24,171 nucleotides of DNA from Mycolicibacterium sp. TY81 (GTDB taxonomy: Bacteria > Actinomycetota > Actinomycetes > Mycobacteriales > Mycobacteriaceae). Shown here in pieces: positions 1 to 6,562 of this stretch. The translations under genes and the position numbers were made by a program. The notes below the pieces were generated by a model. That model saw only the letters and a program-made list of their open reading frames with translations. It was not told the DNA's origin and ran no database searches. Each line of letters opens with the position of its first letter. The first letter of the stretch is position 1. The stretch lies in contig NZ_AP023365.1 of the NCBI RefSeq assembly GCF_018326285.1, positions 1 to 24,171 on the forward strand, given 5' to 3'.

Positions 1-1
1 A

Positions 2-1066
2 CCGCTGGCGGGGATGCGGTTCGAGACGCCGGAAGGTGCGTCGACACAGGTCCCGCTCGCCAAGGATCACGAACCGGCGATGCAGGCAGCAGGGTACGGA
101 TTCAAGCAGGATGTGCCGAAGACATCTAACGCAGAGCCGGAAGGCAACAGGCACCAGAATCAGATCGACGCGTTCCGACACCTGTTCGGTCGAGAACCAG
201 CGTCACGGGCCGACTGGGACACAGCCGCGGCTCTCGATCCGCACAGCTACGACCCCAAAAACGGCGGCACCCGCCCGAACATCACCGTCGGCACCATCAC
301 TCCGCGCCCTGGTCAGGGAGTGGTCCGCACCAATCTGTTCATCCCCGGAGAGTCCGTGTTGGACCCCCAGCTGACCAGCCTGCCGCACTCCAATCTGGGA
401 GATAATCGGGGGTTCTCACCCACAGTCGGTCCAGAAGCCTCCCGGGTCTCGATCCTTGTCGACTACGAGAACGGCATCATCGTGGCTCGCCAAAACCCTT
501 CGGTGGACGCCACCACCGGCCAGATCCAGGCTGGGACTCCTACCGTGTCCGCCGTGCAGCGCAGCGATGGTGGAATCCTGCTGCACTACAACGCGGCCGA
601 CCCGTTCTCCCCGGGCGGTCAGGACGTCGCCAAGAGCATCCCGTTCTCCGTAAACGGGGAGCTGGCGATCACACCGACACCGAACGGACCGGTCGTCGGC
701 GGAAACGTCACCAACTATCCCGCGATCGAGATCTACCACGACGGCGCCAGCGGACCGCCCCAGGTACTCGCACAACAGTGGCCGGCAATCTCCGACGGTT
801 CCACAGGTCCTGCAGTGGGACTCTCGTGGCACCGGCCGATTGGCGACGCAGGCTTGGTACTGGGATTCAACGACCTGAACCCTCCGCTGCCTGGTGTACC
901 AGTTCCCGGAGCGCTGCCACCTCACGGCGGGCCAACCGCAGTCCCGGCCGCGCCTCCACTGATCGCGACGCCACCGGGACTTTCCGACCTAGGGCCGGTG
1001 AGTGCACCACCTGTCGTACGACATCATGACCCGGTAATCACGCTGCCACCATTGCCGCCGCACTGA
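2..1066 (+). CDS. C-terminal part of a large mycobacterial hypothetical protein (5' end outside window)
   Basis: The frame is open to the left edge (codons for PLAG precede the first ATG at 14), so this is probably the 3' end of a longer gene. The visible 354 residues begin with a hydrophilic stretch containing NQIDAFRHLFGREPASRADW followed by TAAALDPHSYDP. I recognise this block only as recurring in mycobacterial hypothetical proteins linked to type VII secretion; the family name is not certain. A beta-rich central part follows, then a long Pro-rich tail (about residues 290-354) ending in LPPLPPH, as in cell-envelope or secreted mycobacterial proteins. No catalytic motif is visible. It is followed after 13 bp by a small membrane-protein gene and then an overlapping Cys-rich gene, so the three are probably one operon. 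Function unknown. Confidence 0.7.
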   Translation, partial: PLAGMRFETPEGASTQVPLAKDHEPAMQAAGYGFKQDVPKTSNAEPEGNRHQNQIDAFRHLFGREPASRADWDTAAALDPHSYDPKNGGTRPNITVGTITPRPGQGVVRTNLFIPGESVLDPQLTSLPHSNLGDNRGFSPTVGPEASRVSILVDYENGIIVARQNPSVDATTGQIQAGTPTVSAVQRSDGGILLHYNAADPFSPGGQDVAKSIPFSVNGELAITPTPNGPVVGGNVTNYPAIEIYHDGASGPPQVLAQQWPAISDGSTGPAVGLSWHRPIGDAGLVLGFNDLNPPLPGVPVPGALPPHGGPTAVPAAPPLIATPPGLSDLGPVSAPPVVRHHDPVITLPPLPPH

Positions 1067-1079
1067 GGGAGACAAGGAA

Positions 1080-1343
1080 ATGAATTCCACTGAGCCGACC
1101 TCGGCTCTCCGATCGCCGCAATGGTGGGTCGGCATGATCCTCGGGGTGATCTCCACCCTGACGGTGGCCACGTTGATCTTCTTCACCGTGCCGTATCTGC
1201 TGATATTTGTGCTCATCTGGCCGCTGCTGTTCACCATGGCCACCATGGCGTTGGATCGTCCGTCCCTCACGAAGGGAGCGTTTTCCTCGCTGTTCGTGGT
1301 CCTGGTGATTGCGGTGGTATCGCTCGGAGTGAGCCTCCTATGA
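1080..1343 (+). CDS. Small integral membrane protein (87 aa)
   Basis: Of 87 residues, most are hydrophobic: two adjacent helices at about residues 16-36 and 38-56, and a third at about 68-87 reaching the C-terminus. A purine-rich stretch (ggagacaagga) precedes the ATG and serves as the ribosome binding site. The gene starts 13 bp after the preceding stop, and its own stop overlaps the next start (ATGA at 1340-1343), indicating translational coupling in a three-gene operon. I recognise no family. By position it may anchor or help export the upstream large protein, which is inference only. Confidence 0.75.
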   Translation: MNSTEPTSALRSPQWWVGMILGVISTLTVATLIFFTVPYLLIFVLIWPLLFTMATMALDRPSLTKGAFSSLFVVLVIAVVSLGVSLL

Positions 1344-2026
1344 TCCAGCTGCCCGCGCCCATTCCCTTGCAGATTCTCGATCTGCCGCGAGACGACCGAG
1401 GCTATCCGGTTCCTGCGGAAAATGAATGGTTGGACAGTGGCCCGCTCTTGGCAAACCAGGACTGGCGACGGTTCGCCACGCTGCTGGCGTTCGAGCGCTG
1501 TGCAATTTGTGGCTGCAAATTCGCCGAAACTGAACCGCTGTACCGACTATTCGCCCAAGAAGACGGCGAAGCCACCGAAGCCGCGGGCAGATGTGTGCGC
1601 TCGGACGGACCTGCGCACTACGCGTGCACAGTGTTCTCCGCGATGATTTGCCCATTTTTCGCTAGCCCGGGCGCTCGACGGAAGTCCGGGCACGCCGCCA
1701 GGGGGCGCCGTGCGGCCATCATGGGTTTCCGAAAAGTATTGGTACAAGCCGAGTTTAATTCGGTCGGCGGCATCAACACTGTGGATTTCCACTACCAAGG
1801 CTTACTGCACACCGATTGGTTCGACACTTCGTCGCGCCTCGCCGATCAGCTCGTCGACGCAGTGGCATGTCAACAGCCAATTGCGGTGGCGGACCGGATG
1901 TACTGGCGATCGCAAAAAGATCTGCTGCCCGACTTCAAAGAAGCCAGGAAGGTGCTGCGGCGAGCCTGGATGGCTCAGCACGGTCACAGCAATTCGTCAC
2001 AAGGTGGCCTGGCCACAGAGCGGTAA
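1340..2026 (+). CDS. Cys-rich hypothetical protein with possible zinc site
   Basis: A 228-aa protein; the start at 1340 is chosen because its ATG overlaps the preceding TGA by the ATGA arrangement. Residues 54-59 read CAICGC and are followed by C85, an HYAC at 93-96 and C104 in MICPFFASPGARR. This spacing (CxxC ... C ... HxxC ... C) suggests one or two metal sites, most likely zinc. The second half (about 120-228) has no recognised domain. The IC-PF-ASPGARR block is, as far as I recall, conserved in actinobacterial hypothetical proteins, but I know no function. Third gene of the left-edge operon. Confidence 0.7.
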   Translation: MIQLPAPIPLQILDLPRDDRGYPVPAENEWLDSGPLLANQDWRRFATLLAFERCAICGCKFAETEPLYRLFAQEDGEATEAAGRCVRSDGPAHYACTVFSAMICPFFASPGARRKSGHAARGRRAAIMGFRKVLVQAEFNSVGGINTVDFHYQGLLHTDWFDTSSRLADQLVDAVACQQPIAVADRMYWRSQKDLLPDFKEARKVLRRAWMAQHGHSNSSQGGLATER

Positions 2027-2136
2027 GCGCTACGCGCTGACTCAGGTTAGGCGACGCCCGCGTCGGTTGACGGCTAGCCTTGCTAGCGCGGGTAGCAAAT
2101 GCCTTTACCAGGGCAAATAGGCCGCTGCGTCGCCTG
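2027..2136. other. Short intergenic gap between convergent genes
   Basis: Separates the end of the plus-strand operon from the end of the minus-strand HTH gene. It contains the 6-bp palindrome gctagc twice (around 2073 and 2082) and a weak dyad; no T-run terminator is seen. Confidence 0.4.
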
Positions 2137-2358
2137 TTACGGATGAGTCGCTCTGCGTTCCTTGTACTTCATGAACTGATCGACTGCCTGCTTGGTCAAC
2201 CCAAGCTGGTCGGCAATCCATGTCGTACGTCGGCCGCTGTCGACCAAGAACGCCGCCGCCTTACGCCTACGCTCTCGTGCATCAGCGATTTCATCAGTCA
2301 GCCGCTGTAGATCTGCGTGCGCGCGCACCAACGCATCAAGTGCATCGCGCTCGTCCAC
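2137..2358 (-). CDS. Small helix-turn-helix protein
   Basis: A 73-aa protein with a GTG start at 2358. The N-terminal half (residues 1-35) is a charged amphipathic helix, probably coiled-coil (DALVRAHADLQRLTDEIADARERRRKAAAFL). Residues about 41-66 (SGRRTTWIADQLGLTKQAVDQFMKYK) form a clear helix-turn-helix with the GLTKQAVDQ recognition-helix pattern. It is transcribed divergently from the gene at 2486, and two palindromic sites lie between them. It is the obvious candidate to bind those sites and repress the neighbour, possibly itself too. That link is inferred from position. Confidence 0.75.
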   Translation of the reverse strand: MDERDALDALVRAHADLQRLTDEIADARERRRKAAAFLVDSGRRTTWIADQLGLTKQAVDQFMKYKERRATHP

Positions 2359-2406
2359 GCCACCATTCCATCACGAACCCCGACCACTTCCAGCGCTTAA
2401 ACATGA

Positions 2407-2423
2407 GTCAATACTGTATTGAC
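2407..2423. promoter_or_regulatory. 17-bp palindromic operator, copy 1
   Basis: GTCAATACTGTATTGAC has two perfect 8-bp arms around one central base. It overlaps a -35-like TTGACG at 2419-2424 that would serve the gene at 2486. Confidence 0.7.
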
Positions 2424-2447
2424 GCAGTATCTAGCTCCCAATAAGGT
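2419..2447 (+). promoter_or_regulatory. Candidate promoter for the 2486 gene
   Basis: TTGACG (2419-2424), 17-bp spacer, then TAAGGT (2442-2447), which fits a TANNNT mycobacterial -10. Both operators overlap it, one at the -35 and one at the predicted start point, which is the geometry of repression. Confidence 0.45.
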
Positions 2448-2462
2448 CAATGCAGTATTGAC
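2446..2462. promoter_or_regulatory. 17-bp palindromic operator, copy 2
   Basis: GTCAATGCAGTATTGAC, the same site as copy 1 with one arm mismatch, in the same context 39 bp downstream centre to centre. Confidence 0.7.
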
Positions 2463-2485
2463 TTTCTGGCAGGGGGTTTAGGTCC

Positions 2486-3043
2486 ATGAGTCTCATCGCA
2501 TTCGAAGACGACGTCCACGCGCACTTCGCTAATCCGCCGGCCACCTGGCGCATCCAACTCGGCCCCGAGGGCTGGAGCATCGTCGATATACACGGTGCGG
2601 TCCTGGACTCGTGCGCCACACCGGCGCAGGCCGAGCAGTGCCGCCATAGCGGGGCGTCGGCTCAACGCTGGTACCGCCGCACCGACTGGTACCTGGGCTA
2701 CGACACATACGGCCGGTCCTTGACCGGGCCGGAACGACTCATCGTGGCCGACACCGTCGACCGCGTCACCATCGCCGGCCTCGAAATCCGTTGCGCCATC
2801 AACATTCGAACTGCGCGTTTTGCCGACCAAGAACCCGACGACGAACGCCTCTGGCTGGCAGCACTGCTGCCGAACGGTCGCTACCGAGTCCGCGGCCACT
2901 ACTTCAGCACCTACACCGCCGATCAGCTCGACTTCCACGACGAACAAGCCACCGCCGAACTCGTCACGATTCTTCGCGAGCTCATCGCCGGCCGATCAAC
3001 GCTCCCTGCTGGTGTATCGGTTGGACTGCGTCGGGCCGTGTGA
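2486..3043 (+). CDS. Hypothetical protein under operator control
   Basis: A 185-aa soluble protein with ATG at 2486 and AGGGGG at 2471-2476 as ribosome binding site. No signal peptide or membrane helix. It has many aromatic residues (WRIQLGPEGWSIV, RWYRRTDWYLGYDTYGRS, YRVRGHYFSTYTADQLDFH) and the character of a mixed alpha/beta domain, but no motif I recognise. Its promoter lies under two 17-bp palindromes next to a divergent HTH gene, so it is probably expressed conditionally. This is a regulated accessory gene of unknown function. Confidence 0.7.
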   Translation: MSLIAFEDDVHAHFANPPATWRIQLGPEGWSIVDIHGAVLDSCATPAQAEQCRHSGASAQRWYRRTDWYLGYDTYGRSLTGPERLIVADTVDRVTIAGLEIRCAINIRTARFADQEPDDERLWLAALLPNGRYRVRGHYFSTYTADQLDFHDEQATAELVTILRELIAGRSTLPAGVSVGLRRAV

Positions 3044-3143
3044 GCGCCTCGCCCGACGGTCCCATCACTTCCGCAACAGAAATCTCATCGGTGTCCGGCG
3101 TGGCGTGTCTGTTTTTAAAAACAAGCCCGGCATGATCGGCCTC

Positions 3144-3575
3144 ATGACTGGACGAGCGAAGACGGGACGCCCCTCCCTCGGCGACCGGGTCGTCATGACG
3201 GCCAAGCTGCCGAACGTGGTCCGCCGGGCCGCCGATACAGCAGCAGACGATCACAAGATCGATCGCTGCGTTCTGCTGGCCGAAATCGTCTCCTTCCACT
3301 ACGGCCGTCCAGACTTGATGCGCCATCTCCCTCAGCGACTTTTATTCGAAACCCAAAGGGACACAACGGCCCTGACCGATGAGGATCGCCAACTCGGGCA
3401 GCACGTCCCGGTCAAGCCACCGCCCGCAGTTGCCGAGCAGGTCCGTGCGGAGGCCGAGCGCCTTGGTATCCCGCGCTCGGCTCTGTTATCCGACATCATC
3501 TGCCATCACTTGGGCTATCCCGAGCTGGTCCGTGAACTCGATACCCCGAAGGAGGGTCTGCCGCTGGCGATGTGA
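3144..3575 (+). CDS. Tandem ribbon-helix-helix protein, candidate copy-control regulator
   Basis: A 143-aa protein from ATG 3144 (another in-frame ATG at 3132 is possible; neither has a good Shine-Dalgarno). It contains an internal duplication: residues 13-62 (LGDRVVMTAKLPNVVRRA...LLAEIVSFHYGRPDLMRHL) and 84-132 (LGQHVPVKPPPAVAEQVRAE...LLSDIICHHLGYPELVREL). Each half reads as a beta strand, helix, short turn and second helix ending in H-Y/L-G-x-P-x-L, the arrangement of a ribbon-helix-helix DNA-binding fold. Two copies in one chain would make a covalent pseudo-dimer. It lies directly upstream of rep on the same strand. RHH proteins upstream of rep genes control copy number in some plasmids (CopG of pMV158), so the same role is inferred here. 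Confidence 0.65.
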   Translation: MTGRAKTGRPSLGDRVVMTAKLPNVVRRAADTAADDHKIDRCVLLAEIVSFHYGRPDLMRHLPQRLLFETQRDTTALTDEDRQLGQHVPVKPPPAVAEQVRAEAERLGIPRSALLSDIICHHLGYPELVRELDTPKEGLPLAM

Positions 3576-3652
3576 GAACTGTGCCCGTGGGGAGAGAACT
3601 CGGGCAAGACGATCACACATCTGAATAGCTGGCGTACGGATGAACCCGTAAA

Positions 3653-3685
3653 CGACGAAGGCCCCGCCTAAGCGGGGCCACGTCG
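3653..3685. terminator. Strong stem-loop upstream of rep
   Basis: GGCCCCGC-CTAA-GCGGGGCC at 3660-3679 is a perfect 8-bp stem with a 4-base loop. Outer CGACG (3653-3657) and CGTCG (3681-3685) extend it. No T-run follows, so it is either a weak terminator of the RHH gene or a structure in a rep leader. Confidence 0.55.
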
Positions 3686-3693
3686 AAATTTCA

Positions 3694-3713
3694 AGCCGAG
3701 TGGGGACTCGGCT
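3694..3713. other. Second stem-loop upstream of rep
   Basis: AGCCGAGT-GGGG-ACTCGGCT, a perfect 8-bp stem with a 4-base loop, 14 bp after the previous one. Further imperfect dyads follow at about 3743-3766, and TATCTG-ATAC-CAGATA lies at 3786-3801. A structured leader or origin element is likely. Confidence 0.55.
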
Positions 3714-3887
3714 CCGGGCTCTCCGTACCCGTTGCCCCGAAGGGACTTTGCTCTGGAAAGCAAGTCTCACGGTAGCGCATGCGCGTATCTGATACCAGAT
3801 AACCCGCGCGAACGATGCGCAAACCGTGACCATTCATCGTTGCGTGGGCGCGCTACTGCGTCCGCGTTCACCGCACCGGACACCCCG

Positions 3888-5108
3888 GTGCGTGCATACG
3901 CCGCCCAGGCGGACAGAGCTGTTCGCTGGCGTAGCTGGATCGAGCGCGCCGGCGCTGCGACTGCCACGCCCCAACGGCCGGTGTGGTCCAGCCGTGAATC
4001 CTGGCTGGACGATCTGCGCGCATGGGCGAAGTCCCGTGCGCTGGCTGCGGTGTGCACCGCTGAGCGGGTGTCGATCACCGCGACCACCCTGCTGTCGATC
4101 GCCGCGGTGATGGCCGACCACGCGGACCACGCGACCGGCCGCCACGTAGCGATTACCCGGGCCACCATCGCGGCCCGGGCCGGGTGTGCCGAGCGCACTG
4201 TTACGGCGGCCTGGCGGCTGCTGAGGGCCTCCGGATGGGCCGTGGAAGCCCAACGTGGCCACGGCTCCCCAGGCACTCCCAGTATCGGGCGCCGGCCCAG
4301 CGTGTATCACCTGGTGCCGCGCCGTCAGGCGCAGTCGACAGAGCTAAGGGGACTCGAACCCCTGACCTCACCACCGGTCACCAACAGCGCCGCTGGGTCT
4401 GTGGATAACTCGGCCGATTGCCACCTACCGCCCTTGGGCGGTGTTTGTTCTTTACCTCCCGTAGGGAGTAACTCACCAAGCGCGCAGCCGCGCGCGAAAA
4501 ATTCACCATCCACCCGCAAAAGCCGGCGCTGGCGCGCCGAGCCTCGACCACTGCGGTTGCAGCGGTTGGCAGCTCAGGTCCTGATGCGCTGCCCAGCGTT
4601 GCGACATGGTCACCCTGGAGCGATTTGCGATGCGCTCGCCGGCGCCGGCGTTGACCCCACGGTGTGGACCGCTCACGACATCCAGGCTGCCTTGGAGACC
4701 GACATGCGCCGCACCGGCGGGACATGGCCCGACCAAGTAACCAATCCCGGCGGCTTCCTGGCCAGCCGTCTGCGCAAGCTGGGCACCTTCGCCGGACGAA
4801 CACCAGAACGCACCGCGACCACTCCACAGCCAGGCCACGGTGACACTGGAATTCGCGATCACGCGACGCCGAAAACCTCGAATACTGCCGTGTCGGCTTT
4901 TCCTGCTGCGAGCACCGGAACCGGGCGTGCGGAAGCTTTCGCCGAGCTCGCTGCCGCACGCCGCCGCGCGCTACTCCGACGGACCGCGGCGGCCGCCGCC
5001 GACACCGCACGACGGGACGCGCTCATCGCCACCGTCCGTGCCGCCACACCCGCCGGACACCACAGAAACCCCTATGGCGATGAACAGAAAGACGTCAGCT
5101 GTAAATAG
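3888..5108 (+). CDS. rep: Plasmid replication initiator-type protein (winged helix)
   Basis: The frame is open from a TTG at 3732, but conserved-looking sequence begins about VRAYAAQADRAVRWRSWIERAG, so I place the start at GTG 3888 (TTG 3840 is an alternative); no site has a clear ribosome binding site. About 406 aa. The N-terminal domain contains ITATTLLSIAAVMADHADHATGRHVAITRATIAARAGCAERTVTAAWRLLRASGWAVEAQRGHGSP, a clear winged helix-turn-helix, followed by GRRPSVYHLVPRR. A linker (LPPLGGVCSLPPVGSNSPSAQ) leads to a second helical domain (RPLRLQRLAAQVLMRCPALRHGHPGAICDAL...NPGGFLASRLRKL). I recognise the architecture from mycobacterial plasmid and mobile-element Rep-like/HTH proteins. Preceding stem-loops and the tandem-RHH gene support a replication role. 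A 30-bp tRNA-like segment sits in the linker. Its end overlaps the convergent gene by 14 bp. Confidence 0.6.
   Translation: MRAYAAQADRAVRWRSWIERAGAATATPQRPVWSSRESWLDDLRAWAKSRALAAVCTAERVSITATTLLSIAAVMADHADHATGRHVAITRATIAARAGCAERTVTAAWRLLRASGWAVEAQRGHGSPGTPSIGRRPSVYHLVPRRQAQSTELRGLEPLTSPPVTNSAAGSVDNSADCHLPPLGGVCSLPPVGSNSPSAQPRAKNSPSTRKSRRWRAEPRPLRLQRLAAQVLMRCPALRHGHPGAICDALAGAGVDPTVWTAHDIQAALETDMRRTGGTWPDQVTNPGGFLASRLRKLGTFAGRTPERTATTPQPGHGDTGIRDHATPKTSNTAVSAFPAASTGTGRAEAFAELAAARRRALLRRTAAAAADTARRDALIATVRAATPAGHHRNPYGDEQKDVSCK
4341..4370 (-). other. tRNA-Ala 3'-end-like segment inside rep (possible att-type sequence)
   Basis: Read on the minus strand this is TGAGGTC followed by AGGGG-TTCGAGT-CCCCT and TAGCTC. 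That is a complete T-arm (5-bp stem, 7-base TTCGAGT loop) plus the 3' strand of an acceptor stem, as at the end of an actinobacterial tRNA-Ala gene. The 5' half of a tRNA is absent, so it is not a gene. Here it is translated in frame as TELRGLEPLTSP. Confidence 0.6.
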
Positions 5109-5595
5109 AGGGGTCAAGGCACCCGATGAGCATGAGCAGGTTGATGACGGCGATGATCGCGGCCACCGCAGCCGCCATGTCGTACGGGGTGACGACGGCG
5201 TGGCCGTGGTCGTGGCAGCGCCGCAGGAACCCGGCCCGTGGACGTCGGCAGCGGGACGTGCCGTCATTGATCCACGCCGAACACTGGTAGGTCCACTGTC
5301 CGGCCAACACAGCTGGCACGCCGATCGCGAGCACCCCGAGAATCATGAGCCAGAGGTGGTCACTGACAATTCGTGCCAGCACGATCCACACGATGAAGTC
5401 CACGCCAGCCGCCCCGCCGGTTTGGCGCGCCCGTCGGTCGGCCGTTGTCACTGTCTTCGTGACGCGCGGCGTGCGGGGTGTGGCGGCATACGCCGGCGAC
5501 TGAACGCGAGCTGCCCGCGGCACACCGTGCACAGGGCATGCTGCTCTGGCTGCGGCGCTGTGGTGTCCCCGGCGCGGCGCTGTGCACTTGGGCAT
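5095..5595 (-). CDS. Membrane protein with Cys/His-rich segments
   Basis: A 166-aa protein with ATG at 5595. The N-terminus is MPKCTAPRRGHHSAAARAACPVHG, with C4, HH11-12, C20 and H23 forming a possible small metal-binding knuckle. Hydrophobic segments lie at about residues 66-98 (FIVWIVLARIVSDHLWLMILGVLAIGVPAVLAG, long enough for one or two helices) and 138-160. Between them is a Cys/His-rich loop (C105, C116, C127, H128, H130, H132). The gene is convergent with rep and overlaps its last 14 bp. It follows the DUF2384-like gene after a 53-bp gap on the same strand and may share its transcript. Function unknown. Confidence 0.65.
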   Translation of the reverse strand: MPKCTAPRRGHHSAAARAACPVHGVPRAARVQSPAYAATPRTPRVTKTVTTADRRARQTGGAAGVDFIVWIVLARIVSDHLWLMILGVLAIGVPAVLAGQWTYQCSAWINDGTSRCRRPRAGFLRRCHDHGHAVVTPYDMAAAVAAIIAVINLLMLIGCLDPSIYS

Positions 5596-5648
5596 GCCAC
5601 GAGGCTATGCGGGAGCACCGACAACACTTGCCGGTCCGCCGTCAGCAC

Positions 5649-6026
5649 TCAATGGCGCCAGCGGTCGGCGGTCTGCTCCGCAACCGACTGCACCGCCACT
5701 GATGCCCCCGCTTTCAACGCATCACATGGTGTTCTGCCGTTGAACTGGTCATTGGGTGTGCTCAACCACAACGCCACCTGCCAGCGATCCTGCGTACCCG
5801 ACGCTAACGCGGTCAGTACATGCTCCAGACCAGCCACCGCGGTGCCGTCCGGATTGAACTGGAACACCGGAAACACCAACCGGCCCTCGGCCGTCGGGCA
5901 CGCCAGCAGCCGGTGGCTCTGTGCTCGACGCCGCACGGTCTGCGTGGTCAACCGCATACGTCGGGCCACTCCGTCCGCGTCGTAGAACGGGCCGACAGCT
6001 TCGTCAAAAGACCCGAGCACGGTCAC
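5649..6026 (-). CDS. DUF2384/ParS-MbcA-like antitoxin-type protein without visible toxin
   Basis: A 125-aa protein with GTG at 6026; a stop lies upstream in frame at 6066-6068. Residues about 17-36 (DGVARRMRLTTQTVRRRAQS) look like a small HTH. The C-terminal part carries WQVALWLSTPNDQFNGRTPCDALKAG (residues 82-107), matching the W-L-x-TPN-x-x-x-x-G-x-x-P-x-D-A-L pattern of the Xre/MbcA/ParS toxin-binding domain. In that family the antitoxin normally pairs with a RES-domain toxin (MbcT, ParT). No RES protein is adjacent: the next gene on this strand is a membrane protein. It may be an orphan regulator or antitoxin. Family assignment is moderate and the antitoxin function is inferred. Confidence 0.6.
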   Translation of the reverse strand: MTVLGSFDEAVGPFYDADGVARRMRLTTQTVRRRAQSHRLLACPTAEGRLVFPVFQFNPDGTAVAGLEHVLTALASGTQDRWQVALWLSTPNDQFNGRTPCDALKAGASVAVQSVAEQTADRWRH

Positions 6027-6065
6027 ATCGAGGTCGGCTCGGGTGCGGTCATCTGACCAGTATCG

Positions 6066-6313
6066 CTACGCCCCCCAGCGGGGCGAACACCCACGCTCTG
6101 GAGCTACGGACTTTTAATCCGCAGGTGCGCCAGGCCGGGCACAACAACCGGGAGCCCGGCCACGGCAGGCGGGCATCACAACTCCACGGTCACGTCGTAC
6201 ACACGATGTGCATGCACAGCGTCAGAGTGGGCAGCGCCTGCGGCCATCCGGTCCAACCGGCCCCGTCGCCACCCGGGTCCAACACATACCGTCATCGCAA
6301 GCGTGCTAGCGGC
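6066..6313. other. Non-coding gap with tRNA-Lys-like fragment and hairpin
   Basis: No credible gene. Holds the fragment at 6101-6126 (listed separately) and a stem-loop at 6133-6161 with 8-bp arms GGCCGGGC/GCCCGGCC around 13 bases. Confidence 0.5.
6101..6126 (+). other. tRNA-Lys anticodon-arm-like fragment
   Basis: GAGC, then a stem-loop with CGGA-CTTTTAA-TCCG, then GCAGGT. This is the D-stem 3' strand, anticodon arm with TTT anticodon and variable region of an actinobacterial tRNA-Lys. The T-arm and acceptor stem cannot be formed from the flanks, so it is a fragment, possibly an attachment-site relic. Confidence 0.5.
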
Positions 6314-6562
6314 TTACTCGGTTAACGGGCCAGCGCCGCGCACGCGCGCGAGCAGCTCAGCGCGGTACTGATCGCCGGTGATCTTCCCAGTCGCCACATC
6401 GGCCAGACGTGCAACCACTTTCAGGTCGGGTATATCGCCCTCGATGACACCGCTGGCCACGACGTCATGCAAGAGTCGGCGTTCCCGCGGCGGCAGGCCC
6501 GCAAGTATCCGCTCATAGTCAGCGCGCCACGTCGGCGGCCAGCCGTCGTTGCGGGTGTTCAT
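6314..6562 (-). CDS. VbhA-like antitoxin-domain protein
   Basis: An 82-aa protein with ATG at 6562, whose start overlaps the upstream ORF's stop by 4 bp (ATGA). Residues about 35-72 (DVVASGVIEGDIPDLKVVARLADVATGKITGDQYRAELLARV) match the pattern A-S-x-x-x-E-G ... G-x-I-T-x-D-x-Y seen in the antitoxin VbhA family, small helical proteins that inhibit Fic AMP-transferase toxins. No Fic gene (HPFxxGNGR motif) is visible in this window, so it is an orphan or its partner lies elsewhere. Family call is moderate. Confidence 0.6.
   Translation of the reverse strand: MNTRNDGWPPTWRADYERILAGLPPRERRLLHDVVASGVIEGDIPDLKVVARLADVATGKITGDQYRAELLARVRGAGPLTE

Noticed and set aside
2820..3131. N-terminal extension of the tandem-RHH protein
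   Set aside because: That part of the frame overlaps the 2486-3043 gene and reads as low-complexity N/T/S/P-rich sequence.
6090..6165. A complete tRNA-Lys gene on the plus strand
   Set aside because: Only the anticodon arm and adjoining bases fit. No T-arm with TTC loop and no acceptor stem can be formed; the D-loop would be only two bases.
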